Assembly (NCBI GenBank): GCA_038206765.1
Contig: JBBRAM010000005.1
Location: 133,861 to 197,860, forward strand
Length of the DNA stretch: 64,000 nt
Origin: UKL13-2 sp038206765
Lineage (GTDB): Bacteria; Pseudomonadota; Gammaproteobacteria; Burkholderiales; Usitatibacteraceae
Direction: 5' to 3'
The first letter of the stretch is position 1. Every line of letters starts with the position of its first letter. A program made the position numbers and the translations under genes. Shown in pieces: positions 1 through 9,270 of the stretch. The notes beneath the pieces are model-generated. The model ran no database searches, had not been told where the DNA came from, and saw only the letters and a list, made by a program, of their open reading frames with translations.

Positions 1-1
1 T

Positions 2-1630
2 GCTACTGTTTCCTGCATCTACGGTGTGGGTGATCCGACCGATTATTACGCCATGCGAATGATGGTGCGACCGGGCGACAAAGTGGTTCAGCAAGAGCTG
101 ATCCGTCAATTAATTGCCATGCAATATTCGCGCTCTGAACTCGATTTCCGGCGCGGTACGTTTCGCGTGCGCGGCGATAATTTGGATGTTTTTCCAGCCG
201 AGAATGCCGATGTCGCACTGCGTATTTCGATGTTTGATGAAGAAGTCGAATCGCTGACGTTGTTCGATCCGCTCACCGGACATACCTTGCAAAAAGTCCC
301 GCGCTTCACCGTTTACGCGAAGAGCCAGTATGTGAGCACGCGTTCGACCACGCTAGATGCGATTGAAACAATCAAAGTTGAACTGCGTGAGCGGATTGAT
401 TACTTCACCAAAGAAAATAAATTGATTGAGGCGCAGCGCATTCAGCAGCGCACGACGTTTGATTTAGAAATGCTGAACGAAATTGGCTTTTGCAAGGGTA
501 TCGAAAACTATTCGCGTCATCTAAGTGGCCGCCCAGCCGGTGCGCCGCCGCCGACGCTGATTGATTATTTGCCCAAAGATGCGCTGATGATTATTGATGA
601 AAGCCACGTCACGATTCCGCAAGTCGGCGGAATGTTTAAGGGCGATCGTGCACGTAAGGAGAATTTGGTGGGCTACGGGTTTCGGCTACCGTCGGCAATG
701 GATAATCGCCCGCTGCGTTTTGATGAATTTGAAACGTTGATGCGTCAAAGCGTGTTTGTTTCCGCCACACCTGCAACCTACGAAGCAGAGCACGCCGCGC
801 AAATTGTGGAGCAATTGGTGCGCCCCACGGGATTGGTTGATCCGCAGATTTTTGTTCGGCCCGCGTCTAGCCAAGTCGATGATGTGCTCTCGGAAATTAA
901 CAAACGCATCGCCGTCGGTGAGCGGGTGTTGGTGACGACGCTAACCAAGCGCATGAGCGAGGATTTAACTGATTATTTATCCGAGCATGGCATCAAGGTG
1001 CGTTATTTGCATTCGGATATTGATACCGTTGAGCGGGTGGAAATTATTCGTGATTTGCGCATGGGACTGTTTGATGTGCTGGTCGGGATCAATTTGTTGC
1101 GGGAGGGACTGGATATTCCCGAGGTGTCGCTCGTCGCGATTTTGGATGCCGACAAGGAAGGTTTTTTACGGGGTGCTCGTTCGCTGATCCAAACCATTGG
1201 CCGTGCCGCGCGGAACCTTAATGGCACGGCAATTTTATACGGTGACAAAGAAACCGATTCGATGAAGTTTGCCATCTCCGAAACTAATCGTCGCCGCGCG
1301 CTGCAAATGGCGTTCAATGAAAAGCACGGCATCACGCCAAAATCGGTCTCGAAAAAAATTAAAGACATTATCGATGGTGCGTACGATATTGATGAGAAAC
1401 GTGCCACACAAACCACGGATAAAAAAGCCGCGCAGGACCGCAAAAAATACGAAGTGATGAATGAAAAACAGATGGAAGCCGCGGTTAAAAAAGTGGAGAA
1501 GGAAATGATGGATGCCGCGCGTAACCTCGAGTTTGAGAAGGCGGGCAAGCTGCGTGATGAGCTGCGCGCGTTGCGGGCGAAGATGCTCGTGATGGGCGGG
1601 CCTGAAGGCGTTTCGAGTGAGGTTGCTTAA
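2..1630 (+). CDS. uvrB: UvrABC excinuclease subunit B, 5'-truncated by window edge
   Basis: UvrB is the damage-verifying helicase-like subunit of nucleotide excision repair. It receives the lesion from UvrA and recruits UvrC. The frame is open from base 2 and begins inside the conserved stretch reading SCIYGVGDP, so roughly the first 135-140 residues (Walker A and the beta-hairpin) lie outside the window. Visible are the helicase motif IDESHVTIPQ, the YLHSDIDTVER and LLREGLDIPEVS segments, and the arginine-finger motif QTIGRAARN. The C-terminal UVR domain (AARNLEFEKAGKLRDE) binds UvrC. About 542 residues are present, against about 670 for the whole protein. The reading frame is intact. Family identity is certain; only the start is missing. 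Confidence 0.98.
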   Translation, partial: ATVSCIYGVGDPTDYYAMRMMVRPGDKVVQQELIRQLIAMQYSRSELDFRRGTFRVRGDNLDVFPAENADVALRISMFDEEVESLTLFDPLTGHTLQKVPRFTVYAKSQYVSTRSTTLDAIETIKVELRERIDYFTKENKLIEAQRIQQRTTFDLEMLNEIGFCKGIENYSRHLSGRPAGAPPPTLIDYLPKDALMIIDESHVTIPQVGGMFKGDRARKENLVGYGFRLPSAMDNRPLRFDEFETLMRQSVFVSATPATYEAEHAAQIVEQLVRPTGLVDPQIFVRPASSQVDDVLSEINKRIAVGERVLVTTLTKRMSEDLTDYLSEHGIKVRYLHSDIDTVERVEIIRDLRMGLFDVLVGINLLREGLDIPEVSLVAILDADKEGFLRGARSLIQTIGRAARNLNGTAILYGDKETDSMKFAISETNRRRALQMAFNEKHGITPKSVSKKIKDIIDGAYDIDEKRATQTTDKKAAQDRKKYEVMNEKQMEAAVKKVEKEMMDAARNLEFEKAGKLRDELRALRAKMLVMGGPEGVSSEVA

Positions 1631-1785
1631 ACAACCAGCGACAACCAGCGCATTCCAAGCAATGTGGTTCAAACAAAACAATATAAATCGAGCAATGAAA
1701 ACGGTTGAAGCACGCGGACTCCAAACTTTGAAATTGCCACTGTAGAAGTGAAAAAAGCGAACAAATGAAAGAATTGAACTGAAAA

Positions 1786-2307
1786 ATGACGGCGGAAATG
1801 AAAAACGTGAGTGTGCTTTTTGTCTGTACCGGCAATATTTGTCGATCGCCGACGGCTGAGGGCCTGTTCCGACAAATGGTTGAAAACAGCTCACTTGCGG
1901 GGCAGGTGGACATTGATTCAGCAGGTACGCACGGCTACCATGTCGGCTCGCCGCCAGACGCCCGTTCAATTGAGCATGCTGCAAAGCGTGGGATTGACAT
2001 CACCGGTTTGCGCGGTCGGCAAGTCGGCGCAAGTGATTTTGAACGCTTTGATTACATCTTGGTTGCCGATCAGCTCAACATGAAATTTCTGCACGGCATC
2101 TGTCCAACGCGCTTGCAGCACAAGCTCGAATATCTACTCGATTACGGTAGCGACGAAGACAGGTTTGAAGTTCCAGATCCGTATACAGGCGACCCGGATG
2201 ATTTTGAAACGGCGCTTGATTTGATCAAAGACGGGTGTGATGGCTTGCTTGAATATCTGGTTGATCAACGGCGCAGTGGGCTATCCTCACTTCCCAAGAA
2301 AAAATAG
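1786..2307 (+). CDS. Low-molecular-weight protein-tyrosine phosphatase
   Basis: This is a cytoplasmic cysteine-dependent phosphatase of the LMW-PTP/arsenate-reductase fold, acting on phosphotyrosine or small phosphoesters. The P-loop CTGNICRS (C14 nucleophile, R20 phosphate binding) sits near the N-terminus as expected. The general-acid loop is seen as VPDPYTGDPDDF near the C-terminus. The length of 173 residues is slightly above the usual 150-160. Start choice is open: ATG at 1786 or the in-frame ATG at 1798, neither with a strong ribosome site. It lies 155 bases after uvrB and 18 bases before the marC-like gene, so it may be cotranscribed with the latter. The substrate cannot be told from sequence. 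Some members control exopolysaccharide kinases, but no such kinase is in this window. Confidence 0.93.
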   Translation: MTAEMKNVSVLFVCTGNICRSPTAEGLFRQMVENSSLAGQVDIDSAGTHGYHVGSPPDARSIEHAAKRGIDITGLRGRQVGASDFERFDYILVADQLNMKFLHGICPTRLQHKLEYLLDYGSDEDRFEVPDPYTGDPDDFETALDLIKDGCDGLLEYLVDQRRSGLSSLPKKK

Positions 2308-2325
2308 AACAGGGATTCGGATTTT

Positions 2326-2988
2326 ATGGACAGTCTTCTTTCCGCCGCGGCGTACGTTAAAATTTTTGTTGCGATGATTGTTATTGTCAATCCACTTGGC
2401 ATCATGCCGGTGTTCGTGGCAATGACGGCTAACACCGCCGAGGCCGAGCGTAAAAAAATCGCGGGCATTGCCAGCGTAAGTGTGGCCATCGTGCTGTTGA
2501 TTTCGGCGGTCTTGGGTGAACGCGTATTGGAAATGTTTGGCATCAGCATTGCCAGCTTTAAAGTCGGTGGCGCGATTTTGGTGATGACTGCAGCACTCTC
2601 GATGATGCAGGCCATGCCAACGCGCGACAAGCAAACACCGGAAGAAGCCGAAGAGGCGCACGACAAAGCGAGCATTGCCGTCGTCCCGCTCGCCATCCCG
2701 CTCCTCGCGGGGCCGGGTGCAATGTCCACCATCATCATTTATGCCAGCGAGAAAAAATCGTTTTTACACCTTGGTACGGTCTGCTTAGTCGTCATTGGCA
2801 TTGCGTTGGTAACGTGGCTGGCATTACGCATCGCAAGCAAAGTCGGCAGCCGCATGAGCAAAACCACCGTGAATGTGGCGACGCGGATTATGGGACTGTT
2901 GCTGGCGGCACTCGCAGTAGAGATTTTCGCTGGTGGCATTGTCGAGCTGATCCCGGCACTGGGGAAGCCGGATGTTTTTCGGTATTGA
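2326..2988 (+). CDS. MarC-family integral membrane protein
   Basis: This is a polytopic inner-membrane protein of the MarC/YchE/YhgN family, whose biochemical role is unsettled; the old link to multiple antibiotic resistance is not well supported. The 220 residues show about six hydrophobic segments and the family signature VNPLGIMPVF in the first helix pair. A second signature, VPLAIPLLAGPGA, follows a charged cytoplasmic loop (around 105-125). The length is typical. An AGGGA-like ribosome site precedes the ATG, and the gene follows the phosphatase by 18 bases. The neighbour beyond is convergent, so this gene probably ends its transcription unit, although no clear hairpin is seen in 2989-3160. 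The family call is firm and the function is unknown. Confidence 0.92.
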   Translation: MDSLLSAAAYVKIFVAMIVIVNPLGIMPVFVAMTANTAEAERKKIAGIASVSVAIVLLISAVLGERVLEMFGISIASFKVGGAILVMTAALSMMQAMPTRDKQTPEEAEEAHDKASIAVVPLAIPLLAGPGAMSTIIIYASEKKSFLHLGTVCLVVIGIALVTWLALRIASKVGSRMSKTTVNVATRIMGLLLAALAVEIFAGGIVELIPALGKPDVFRY

Positions 2989-3160
2989 TTCCGAAAATGG
3001 AATGTAGGCGCACATGAAGGGTCGCATCACTGCCCTTGATTGCCCTTGATGGCTGTTGTGGCTACGCTGTCGTTTTAGTTTTTATTGTGCATTTTTGGGG
3101 CAGTCATGCGGCGAAAGCAGTCGGAACGTCAAGTTTTTGATCTGCTTTAAAATTTGCGCT

Positions 3161-3784
3161 CTACCAACCACCCGTGCGCAGCCATGCGTCTATTTGCTCA
3201 AGCCGATCACTGCCCCAGAACGGTTCGCCATCGATAACGAAGTAGGGCGAACCGAATACGCCGATGGCCAGCGAGGCCTCAACCCCCTGTTTTAAACTGT
3301 CCTTGACGGCTTGATTGGCCAATGCCGCGCTCAGTTCGTCGCGGTCAATACCAATAGTGGTGGCAACATCAACCACCACTTCTGGCGCGGTGATGTCGCG
3401 GGTATCGACAAAATAAGTTTTAAAGAGAGCCATTGCGAGCGCTTTGGCTTGCTCGGGGTTGGTGTCGTGGAGCCAATAAAAAGCGCGCGCAGCGTTTTGG
3501 GTGGCGATGGGGAAGGGGGTTGGCATGTTGAACGGCACGTTCAAAAATTTTGCCGTGCGCCTGAAATCGCGGATTGAATATTCGCCTTTCAACGGTTGGC
3601 CAATGAGCGGTGCGTTGCCGCTGGCTTTGAAGGCGGGGCCAAGAAGAATCGGGCGCCATCTGACCTCGCGCCCGTGTGCGGCAGCGAGGGTGTCGATTTT
3701 AGTGGCGGCTAGATAGCCGTAGGGGGATGAGAAATCAAAGTAGAAGTCGATAGGTGGCTTGGTAGTCTGATTTATAGTTGGCAT
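3161..3784 (-). CDS. 2-hydroxychromene-2-carboxylate isomerase family (GST kappa/DsbA fold)
   Basis: The 207-residue soluble protein has the thioredoxin-like DsbA/GST-kappa fold of HCCA isomerases, which use glutathione in aromatic degradation. The N-terminal motif FYFDFSSPYGYLA contains the conserved serine-proline (SSPYGY) that replaces the thioredoxin cysteines. The C-terminal part carries VFGSPYFVIDGEPFWGSDRL, the family's cis-proline region and a typical ending. An AAGGA ribosome site lies upstream of the ATG on the minus strand. No naphthalene or other aromatic-pathway genes are nearby, so a housekeeping glutathione-dependent role is as likely as true isomerase activity. It is convergent with the marC-like gene. 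The family assignment is strong; the substrate is unknown. Confidence 0.9.
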   Translation of the reverse strand: MPTINQTTKPPIDFYFDFSSPYGYLAATKIDTLAAAHGREVRWRPILLGPAFKASGNAPLIGQPLKGEYSIRDFRRTAKFLNVPFNMPTPFPIATQNAARAFYWLHDTNPEQAKALAMALFKTYFVDTRDITAPEVVVDVATTIGIDRDELSAALANQAVKDSLKQGVEASLAIGVFGSPYFVIDGEPFWGSDRLEQIDAWLRTGGW

Positions 3785-4268
3785 GAGGTTTCCTTTTTTT
3801 ACATTTTAGGCGAATTGAGGCTGGGTTACTTTTTTATTAGCTGCACCTATTTGCCAAGGCAACTAGGCGTTCACCGCCGCAAATCTCCCTCTCGTCACAC
3901 TTATCCATCGACGGAGACCAAAGCGCCTTCCGCCTTCCGCCTTCAAACGCAGCCTCGCCACTTTTATAGAGGCGAAGCGAAGCCGAAAACTGCGCAGGCC
4001 ACTTACCCCTTTTTAAAGGAAGACTGAAAGGGAGGCTGAAAGGTAGCTTGAGAGGGACCTACGGTTACCGCACTTCGTCGTCGCCAATTTATTTATTGCG
4101 TTTTTAGCTGCGGCAACTTGTCGTAAACCGCCGTACTGCACCGTTGCTTGCTATTCCCGTTTAAGTCCGTTTTCTCAAAGGGCGGTGTCAGAACGCACGC
4201 CGCTGTCAAAAACGAAATCTGCGAATATTGAAGCAAGGAAAACAGTAACCTGAATCATTCCGGCTAAC
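3785..4268. other. Non-coding spacer between the isomerase gene and the rne terminator
   Basis: About 480 bases with no convincing gene. The short open frames here have no recognisable protein and no ribosome site. There are loosely repeated purine-rich runs near 4015-4055 (GAAAGG/GAGGCTGAAAG type). It should contain the promoter of the isomerase gene at its left end, but I could not pick a convincing -35/-10 pair. Confidence 0.5.
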
Positions 4269-4305
4269 AAAAAAAGCCGCCGGTGAATTTCACCGGCGGC
4301 TTTTT
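4269..4305 (-). terminator. Strong hairpin terminator at the 3' end of rne
   Basis: A near-perfect inverted repeat with arms GCCGCCGGTGAA and TTCACCGGCGGC, one base apart, is flanked by five A's on the left and five T's on the right. It can therefore act as a rho-independent terminator on either strand. It lies 20 bases beyond the rne stop codon. With no rightward gene ending close by, its main user is rne. Confidence 0.9.
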
Positions 4306-4324
4306 GTTTTGATGCGCTTGCAAT

Positions 4325-7318
4325 CTAAGCAGCTGGATTGTGATCCGCGTTGCTTGTTGGCGCTGCGTTACTGGCGGTTTCAACAAACACCAACGGTTCA
4401 TTTGTCGTCTCGCGCGCGCGACGCGGGCGCGGCGTGCGGGGACGAACAGGCTCGGGTTCGGCCACCAACACTTGCGCCACTTTGTCTGAGGCCGTTTCGA
4501 TGAAGACTAACGGCTCTTGGATTTGCGAGCGGTCAGCTTCACGGCGGGGACGCGGCGCACTGCGTGCGGGTACTGTGTCGCCGATTTGGTCAACTGCTGC
4601 CGCGACTGGCGCTGCAACGGAGCCAAACACGAGTGCTGGCGGGGCTTCCGGGGCAGTTGGTGCCGCTTGCGGTGCTGCCGATACTGGCGCTTGAACAACT
4701 TGAGCCGGTGTCGTGGCAACATAAGTGGGCACGGCAGCCTCGGTGGTGTCCGGCTTCGGTGATGGTGCTGCTACCGATGCAGCGGCGGGTGTAGTAGAAC
4801 CATTTACCGCTATTGGCCTGTCATGATCTGCACTTGCGGCGACAGATGCTACGGCTACCGATGCGGCTGCCGTAACGGCTAAGGCGCTGTCTGCGTTCGC
4901 TTGATCAACCGCCGGTGAGGGCGAATGCGATGGCGAGTGCGGCTGCGAGGGATGCGATGTTAGTGATGTAGCAGCGCTCTCTGTTACCAACGCACTTCCC
5001 GCGTTTTCACCGCTTTCAGCATTGGCGATAGGCAGATTGTTGTTGCGTTCTGGACGATCGCCGCGTTCAGCACGATCGCGGCCACCACGGCCACGACGGC
5101 GCCGTCCACGGCCCTCACCCGATCCATCATCAGCGCTATCAACGGGTTTGGCCTCTAGCGCTGCCTTGGCGGGCTGGGGCTGACGTGGCTTTTGTGCGTC
5201 CCTTGGCTCTCGTGATTCACGCGGCTCACGCGAGTCGGGGCCTTTTGCAGCATGGTCGGTTTGCTTGTCAGCGGCTTTATCAACTGGCCGATCAACGGCC
5301 TTATCACCGGTCGCTTCGTTACGTTGCTCGTTGCGCGGTGGGCGTTCGCCGCGTGGACCACGGTTGCCGCTCTGGCCATTGGAACCACTCGGGCGATTGC
5401 GATCTTGACCGCGTTTGCCGTCTTTTCCACCGTCGCGCGCATTGCGTTGACCGCGATCGTTGCTGCTTCGGCTACGGTCACCGTCTTTGCTATCACGATT
5501 CGTTTTTTGCGGCGCGATAGGCTGGGGAGCCGCTACTGGCGCGGGTTCCGAAGACAAAAAGCTGGTAAAGCGCTTCCAGAGCGACGGCGCGGCGGGTTTG
5601 GCAGCAGCAACGGCGGCGGCGGTGGCAACAGCAGCGGCGGCAGCGGCTACTACATTTTTTTCCGCACGCGATGTTGGCTCTGGCGTATTCGGCGCTGGCT
5701 GATCGGGCGTAATGCCCTTAACGGCAGGCACGGGACGTGATGGCTTGGCTTCGGGTGCCGACAGCGCGGCTTTGGACGCGGCAACGGCATCTTCGACCGG
5801 CTTGGTGACCAATTCATAGCTTGGCACAACGATATCGAGCTTCTCCGAATCATGGCGCAGGCGCTCGATTTGGTAGTTTGGCGTTTCCAAATGCACATTC
5901 GGAATCAATAACACATTGACCTTGAAGCGCATTTCAATCGCATGAATATCTTGGCGCTTTTCGTTCAGCAGGAACGTGGCGACATCCACCGGCACCTGCG
6001 CATGGATGGCCGCTGTATTTTCTTTCATCGCCTCTTCTTGGATGATGCGCAAGATGTGTAGGGCGGATGAAGATGTGCCACGAATATGGCCGATACCGTG
6101 GCAACGCGGGCAAGGGATGTAGCTGGATTCGGAAAGTGCAGGTTGCAGGCGTTGGCGTGAAAGTTCCAGCAAACCGAAGCGGGAAATTTTGCCGGTTTGA
6201 ACACGGGCGCGGTCGTAATGCAGCGCGTCGCGGAGGCGATTTTCGACCTCGCGCTGATTCTTAGTGGATTCCATATCAATAAAGTCGATAACAACCAAAC
6301 CACCCAAATCGCGCAAGCGCAGCTGACGGGCGATCTCGTCGGCCGCTTCGCAATTCGTCCGGAACGCGGTGTCTTCGATATCGTGGCCTTTGGTGGCGCG
6401 GGCCGAGTTCACGTCGATCGAGACAAGTGCTTCGGTATGATCAATCACGATTGCGCCGCCGGATGGCAGCGACACATCACGACGGTAAGCCGTCTCAATT
6501 TGATGTTCAATCTGGAAGCGCGAGAACAGCGGCACATCATCCGTATAGAGCTTGACCTTGCCAACGTTGGCAGGCATCACCGTAGACATGAACGATTGCG
6601 CTTGTTCAAAAATTTCCGGCGTATCGATTAAAATTTCACCGATTTCAGGGTGGAACAAATCGCGGATCGCGCGAACTACCAAGCTTGATTCGAGATAAAT
6701 CAATTCCGGCGCTTTGATTTCTTTGCCAGCACCCTCAATAGCTTCCCACAATTGCTTCAAGTAGTTTAAATCCCACTGCAATTCTTCGGCGTTGCGGCCA
6801 ATACCAGCAGTACGGGCGATGACGCTCATGCCCTCGGGCAAATCAAGCGAATCCATGGTCTCGCGCAATTCAGCGCGGTCTTCACCCTCAACACGACGCG
6901 AAACGCCGCCACCGCGCGGGTTATTTGGCATGAGCACCAAATAACGGCCAGCGAGCGAGATGTAAGTTGTAAGCGCAGCGCCCTTGTTGCCACGCTCGTC
7001 CTTTTCGACTTGAACTAACAGTTCGGTGCCGACTTTTAAGGTCTGGGCGATCTTGGCACGCGTGCCTTCACCGTCCTCACCTTGAATATATTGGCGGATC
7101 AGCTCTTTAAACGGCAGGAAACCGTGGCGCTCAGCACCGTAATCGACAAAAACTGCTTCGAGCGAGGGCTCAACTCGGGTAACACGCGCTTTGTAGATAT
7201 TGCTTTTACGTTGTTCTTGGCCAGCATGTTCGATATCGAGGTCGATCAGTTTTTGACCGTCAACGATGGCGACGCGAAGCTCCTCAGCTTGGGTCGCATT
7301 AAATAACATTCTTTTCAT
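4325..7318 (-). CDS. rne: Ribonuclease E
   Basis: RNase E is the essential endoribonuclease that starts mRNA decay and matures rRNA and tRNA; it scaffolds the degradosome at the membrane. The start is set at the ATG giving MKRMLFNATQ, preceded by GGGAGAGA. A longer in-frame start 26 codons upstream is not family-like. The S1 domain lies at about 36-125. The catalytic magnesium aspartates are D302 (SIDVNS) and D345 (VIDFID). The zinc-link is C403-P-R-C406. These are one residue off the E. coli numbering. After about residue 515 the protein is disordered: Arg/Asp/Pro-rich, then Ala/Pro-rich to residue 997. Two near-identical EPLVF[IV]ETAS motifs sit close to the C-terminus. It is divergent from rluC across an 836-base leader. 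Confidence 0.97.
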   Translation of the reverse strand: MKRMLFNATQAEELRVAIVDGQKLIDLDIEHAGQEQRKSNIYKARVTRVEPSLEAVFVDYGAERHGFLPFKELIRQYIQGEDGEGTRAKIAQTLKVGTELLVQVEKDERGNKGAALTTYISLAGRYLVLMPNNPRGGGVSRRVEGEDRAELRETMDSLDLPEGMSVIARTAGIGRNAEELQWDLNYLKQLWEAIEGAGKEIKAPELIYLESSLVVRAIRDLFHPEIGEILIDTPEIFEQAQSFMSTVMPANVGKVKLYTDDVPLFSRFQIEHQIETAYRRDVSLPSGGAIVIDHTEALVSIDVNSARATKGHDIEDTAFRTNCEAADEIARQLRLRDLGGLVVIDFIDMESTKNQREVENRLRDALHYDRARVQTGKISRFGLLELSRQRLQPALSESSYIPCPRCHGIGHIRGTSSSALHILRIIQEEAMKENTAAIHAQVPVDVATFLLNEKRQDIHAIEMRFKVNVLLIPNVHLETPNYQIERLRHDSEKLDIVVPSYELVTKPVEDAVAASKAALSAPEAKPSRPVPAVKGITPDQPAPNTPEPTSRAEKNVVAAAAAAVATAAAVAAAKPAAPSLWKRFTSFLSSEPAPVAAPQPIAPQKTNRDSKDGDRSRSSNDRGQRNARDGGKDGKRGQDRNRPSGSNGQSGNRGPRGERPPRNEQRNEATGDKAVDRPVDKAADKQTDHAAKGPDSREPRESREPRDAQKPRQPQPAKAALEAKPVDSADDGSGEGRGRRRRGRGGRDRAERGDRPERNNNLPIANAESGENAGSALVTESAATSLTSHPSQPHSPSHSPSPAVDQANADSALAVTAAASVAVASVAASADHDRPIAVNGSTTPAAASVAAPSPKPDTTEAAVPTYVATTPAQVVQAPVSAAPQAAPTAPEAPPALVFGSVAAPVAAAVDQIGDTVPARSAPRPRREADRSQIQEPLVFIETASDKVAQVLVAEPEPVRPRTPRPRRARETTNEPLVFVETASNAAPTSNADHNPAA

Positions 7319-8154
7319 ATTCTTCTCTCCCGCGCTCATGTTTTCAATGAGCCAAATGCAACCAGGGCAGTGTGAAGAAAGGCGATGAACAGACAATTAA
7401 CCAGTTGCAAAATCTTGCAACCAAGCAATCAACATCGCACAAAACATGCAATGGCACGATTGAGTGCAGGTTGTTGAGAGCGACAGAGCGGACACAGAAC
7501 AATCGGGGCACATGCTTCAAAACCCAGTCCTGGTCAGGCTCTTCACGGCATTAGCTGCATGCCGCTGAAAATTAGGATGTTTTTTCGATGCCAAAAAATG
7601 GCACGCCATCCGAATTTGCTCCTACTTAAGCTGCTTCGCAAGTTGCTAAACTAGTAACAGCTCGCTTAACTCGTCTTTCATTTCGCGCAACCTGCCTAAA
7701 ACCGGCAGATGATCGTCAATCAATTGTTGTTTTTTAAGATACAAGGTTTGCGTTTTTGGTGCGTTTTGACAGAAACCATCAAACCACAAAAGCGCCGCTA
7801 GCCTTGCCATCACTATCGTTCTGTCTTCACGCACCGCCTAGTTTTGCAACTTCGTGCCAGAAACTTGAGTTTCCGACCCCGAAGGGCGCGCGTAAATCGT
7901 TTAGTATCGCTACTTGCTGGCGCAATCTTGGAATGCGCCGCGGTGAGCAAAAACGACCGCCCGTTTTCCGATTCGGTTTCAGTACTGTCAAGCGCTGGCG
8001 ATGGATTTAAGAACCGCGCGGGAATGACATTATTGAAGCGATGCGGTGACTTGGCTGAAATCCGGCTAATGGCAGGTTCAGTATGGTTACCTGAACTGCT
8101 GCACAGTATGTCCGTACTCCGTTCAAAATCAACGAGATAAAAGTATAACCTAAC
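7319..8154. other. Long divergent spacer between rne and rluC
   Basis: This 836-base region separates two divergently transcribed RNA-metabolism genes and must hold both promoters. In enterobacteria the rne 5' leader is long and structured and mediates autoregulation by RNase E itself. The length here would allow the same, but I cannot show a homologous hairpin by eye. Small open frames inside it, such as 7646-7834 on the minus strand, lack ribosome sites and family resemblance. No tRNA or known small RNA was recognised. Confidence 0.5.
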
Positions 8155-9267
8155 ATGCGCTCTACGGGAAAAATAAGCACAGATGCGGTTTTAAGGCTCG
8201 ATTCAAAGCCCGTGCCGAAACCGAATTCAACGCTAATTTCGCCCAAACCCGTGACCGGAATCAGCCCAATTAACGCTGACGCGGCCGCCTTCCTGACCAT
8301 TGACGAAGCCAATGCAGGACAGCGGATTGATAATTTTTTGTGTTTGAAGCTCAAGGGCGTACCGAAAAGCCATGTGTACCGGGTGATTCGCTCGGGTGAG
8401 GTTCGGGTGAACAAAGGTCGGGTCGATGCCTCTTACAAGCTCGCAATGCATGATGTGGTGCGCGTGCCACCGGTGCGATTGGCAACAGTTGACGAAAATG
8501 CAAACCCTAGCTCCGGCGAGGCGTTTGAGGCAAAAATGGCGGAAAAAGCCCGCCAGTCCTTGGGTATTCTGTTTGAAGACGATGCACTCATTGCGATCGA
8601 TAAACCGGCTGGCTTAGCTGTCCACGGCGGTAGCGGCGTGAGTTTTGGCGTGATTGAGGCGCTACGGGCGCAGCGTCCAGAAGCCAAATATTTGGAGCTG
8701 GTGCACCGTTTGGACCGGGAAACTTCGGGCATTTTGTTGGTGGCCAAAAAGCGCAGTGCATTGACCGCCATGCATGCGATGTTGCGCGGCGATGGTGAAA
8801 CCAGCAGAATGAAGAAGCACTACTACGCGCTGGTGAAAGGTGATTGGACGGACGAGAAACGACATATCCGATCCAAACTTGCCAAAACGGAGACCGCCGG
8901 TGGCGAGAAGCGGGTTTATGTGGATGAACGCGATGGCCAAGAAGCGCACACCATCGTGACGCGAGTGGAGCGTTTCAAGATTGCGACGCTGCTCGATTGC
9001 GATATTCGCACCGGGCGGACACATCAAATTCGCGTCCATTTGTCGCATTTGGGATTCCCGATTATTGGTGACGACAAATACGGCGATTTCGCGCTGAATA
9101 AAGTCGCGCAAGCCGTTAAAAACGGCGGGTTAAAACGCATGTTCCTGCACGCCAGATTGCTCGAGTTGGTTCATCCATTAACGGGTGAAAAATTAACCAT
9201 TCAATCGCCCGTACCGTTAGATCTGGCGCGGTATTTGACGTTTTTGAAGAATATTAAAGGCAGTTAA
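8155..9267 (+). CDS. rluC: 23S rRNA pseudouridine synthase RluC-type
   Basis: The enzyme converts specific uridines of 23S rRNA to pseudouridine (positions 955, 2504 and 2580 for E. coli RluC). After a non-conserved N-terminal tail of about 45 residues comes an S4 RNA-binding domain (QRIDNFLCLKLKGVPKSHVY, then GEVRVNKGRV). The catalytic domain has the signature HRLDRETSGILL with its catalytic aspartate, and later CDIRTGRTHQIRVHL. The length of 370 residues includes the extended N-terminus. No clear ribosome site precedes the ATG. The position opposite rne and directly before a HAD phosphatase gene is the usual betaproteobacterial arrangement and supports RluC over RluD. Confidence 0.94.
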   Translation: MRSTGKISTDAVLRLDSKPVPKPNSTLISPKPVTGISPINADAAAFLTIDEANAGQRIDNFLCLKLKGVPKSHVYRVIRSGEVRVNKGRVDASYKLAMHDVVRVPPVRLATVDENANPSSGEAFEAKMAEKARQSLGILFEDDALIAIDKPAGLAVHGGSGVSFGVIEALRAQRPEAKYLELVHRLDRETSGILLVAKKRSALTAMHAMLRGDGETSRMKKHYYALVKGDWTDEKRHIRSKLAKTETAGGEKRVYVDERDGQEAHTIVTRVERFKIATLLDCDIRTGRTHQIRVHLSHLGFPIIGDDKYGDFALNKVAQAVKNGGLKRMFLHARLLELVHPLTGEKLTIQSPVPLDLARYLTFLKNIKGS

Positions 9268-9270
9268 TAA

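Noticed and set aside
1003..1984. Long minus-strand frames across the end of uvrB (181 and 249 codons)
   Set aside because: They lie antisense to clear UvrB motifs, contain no family motif and have no ribosome site.
7646..7834. 62-codon minus-strand frame in the rne-rluC spacer
   Set aside because: No ribosome site, no recognisable protein; probably part of the rne leader.
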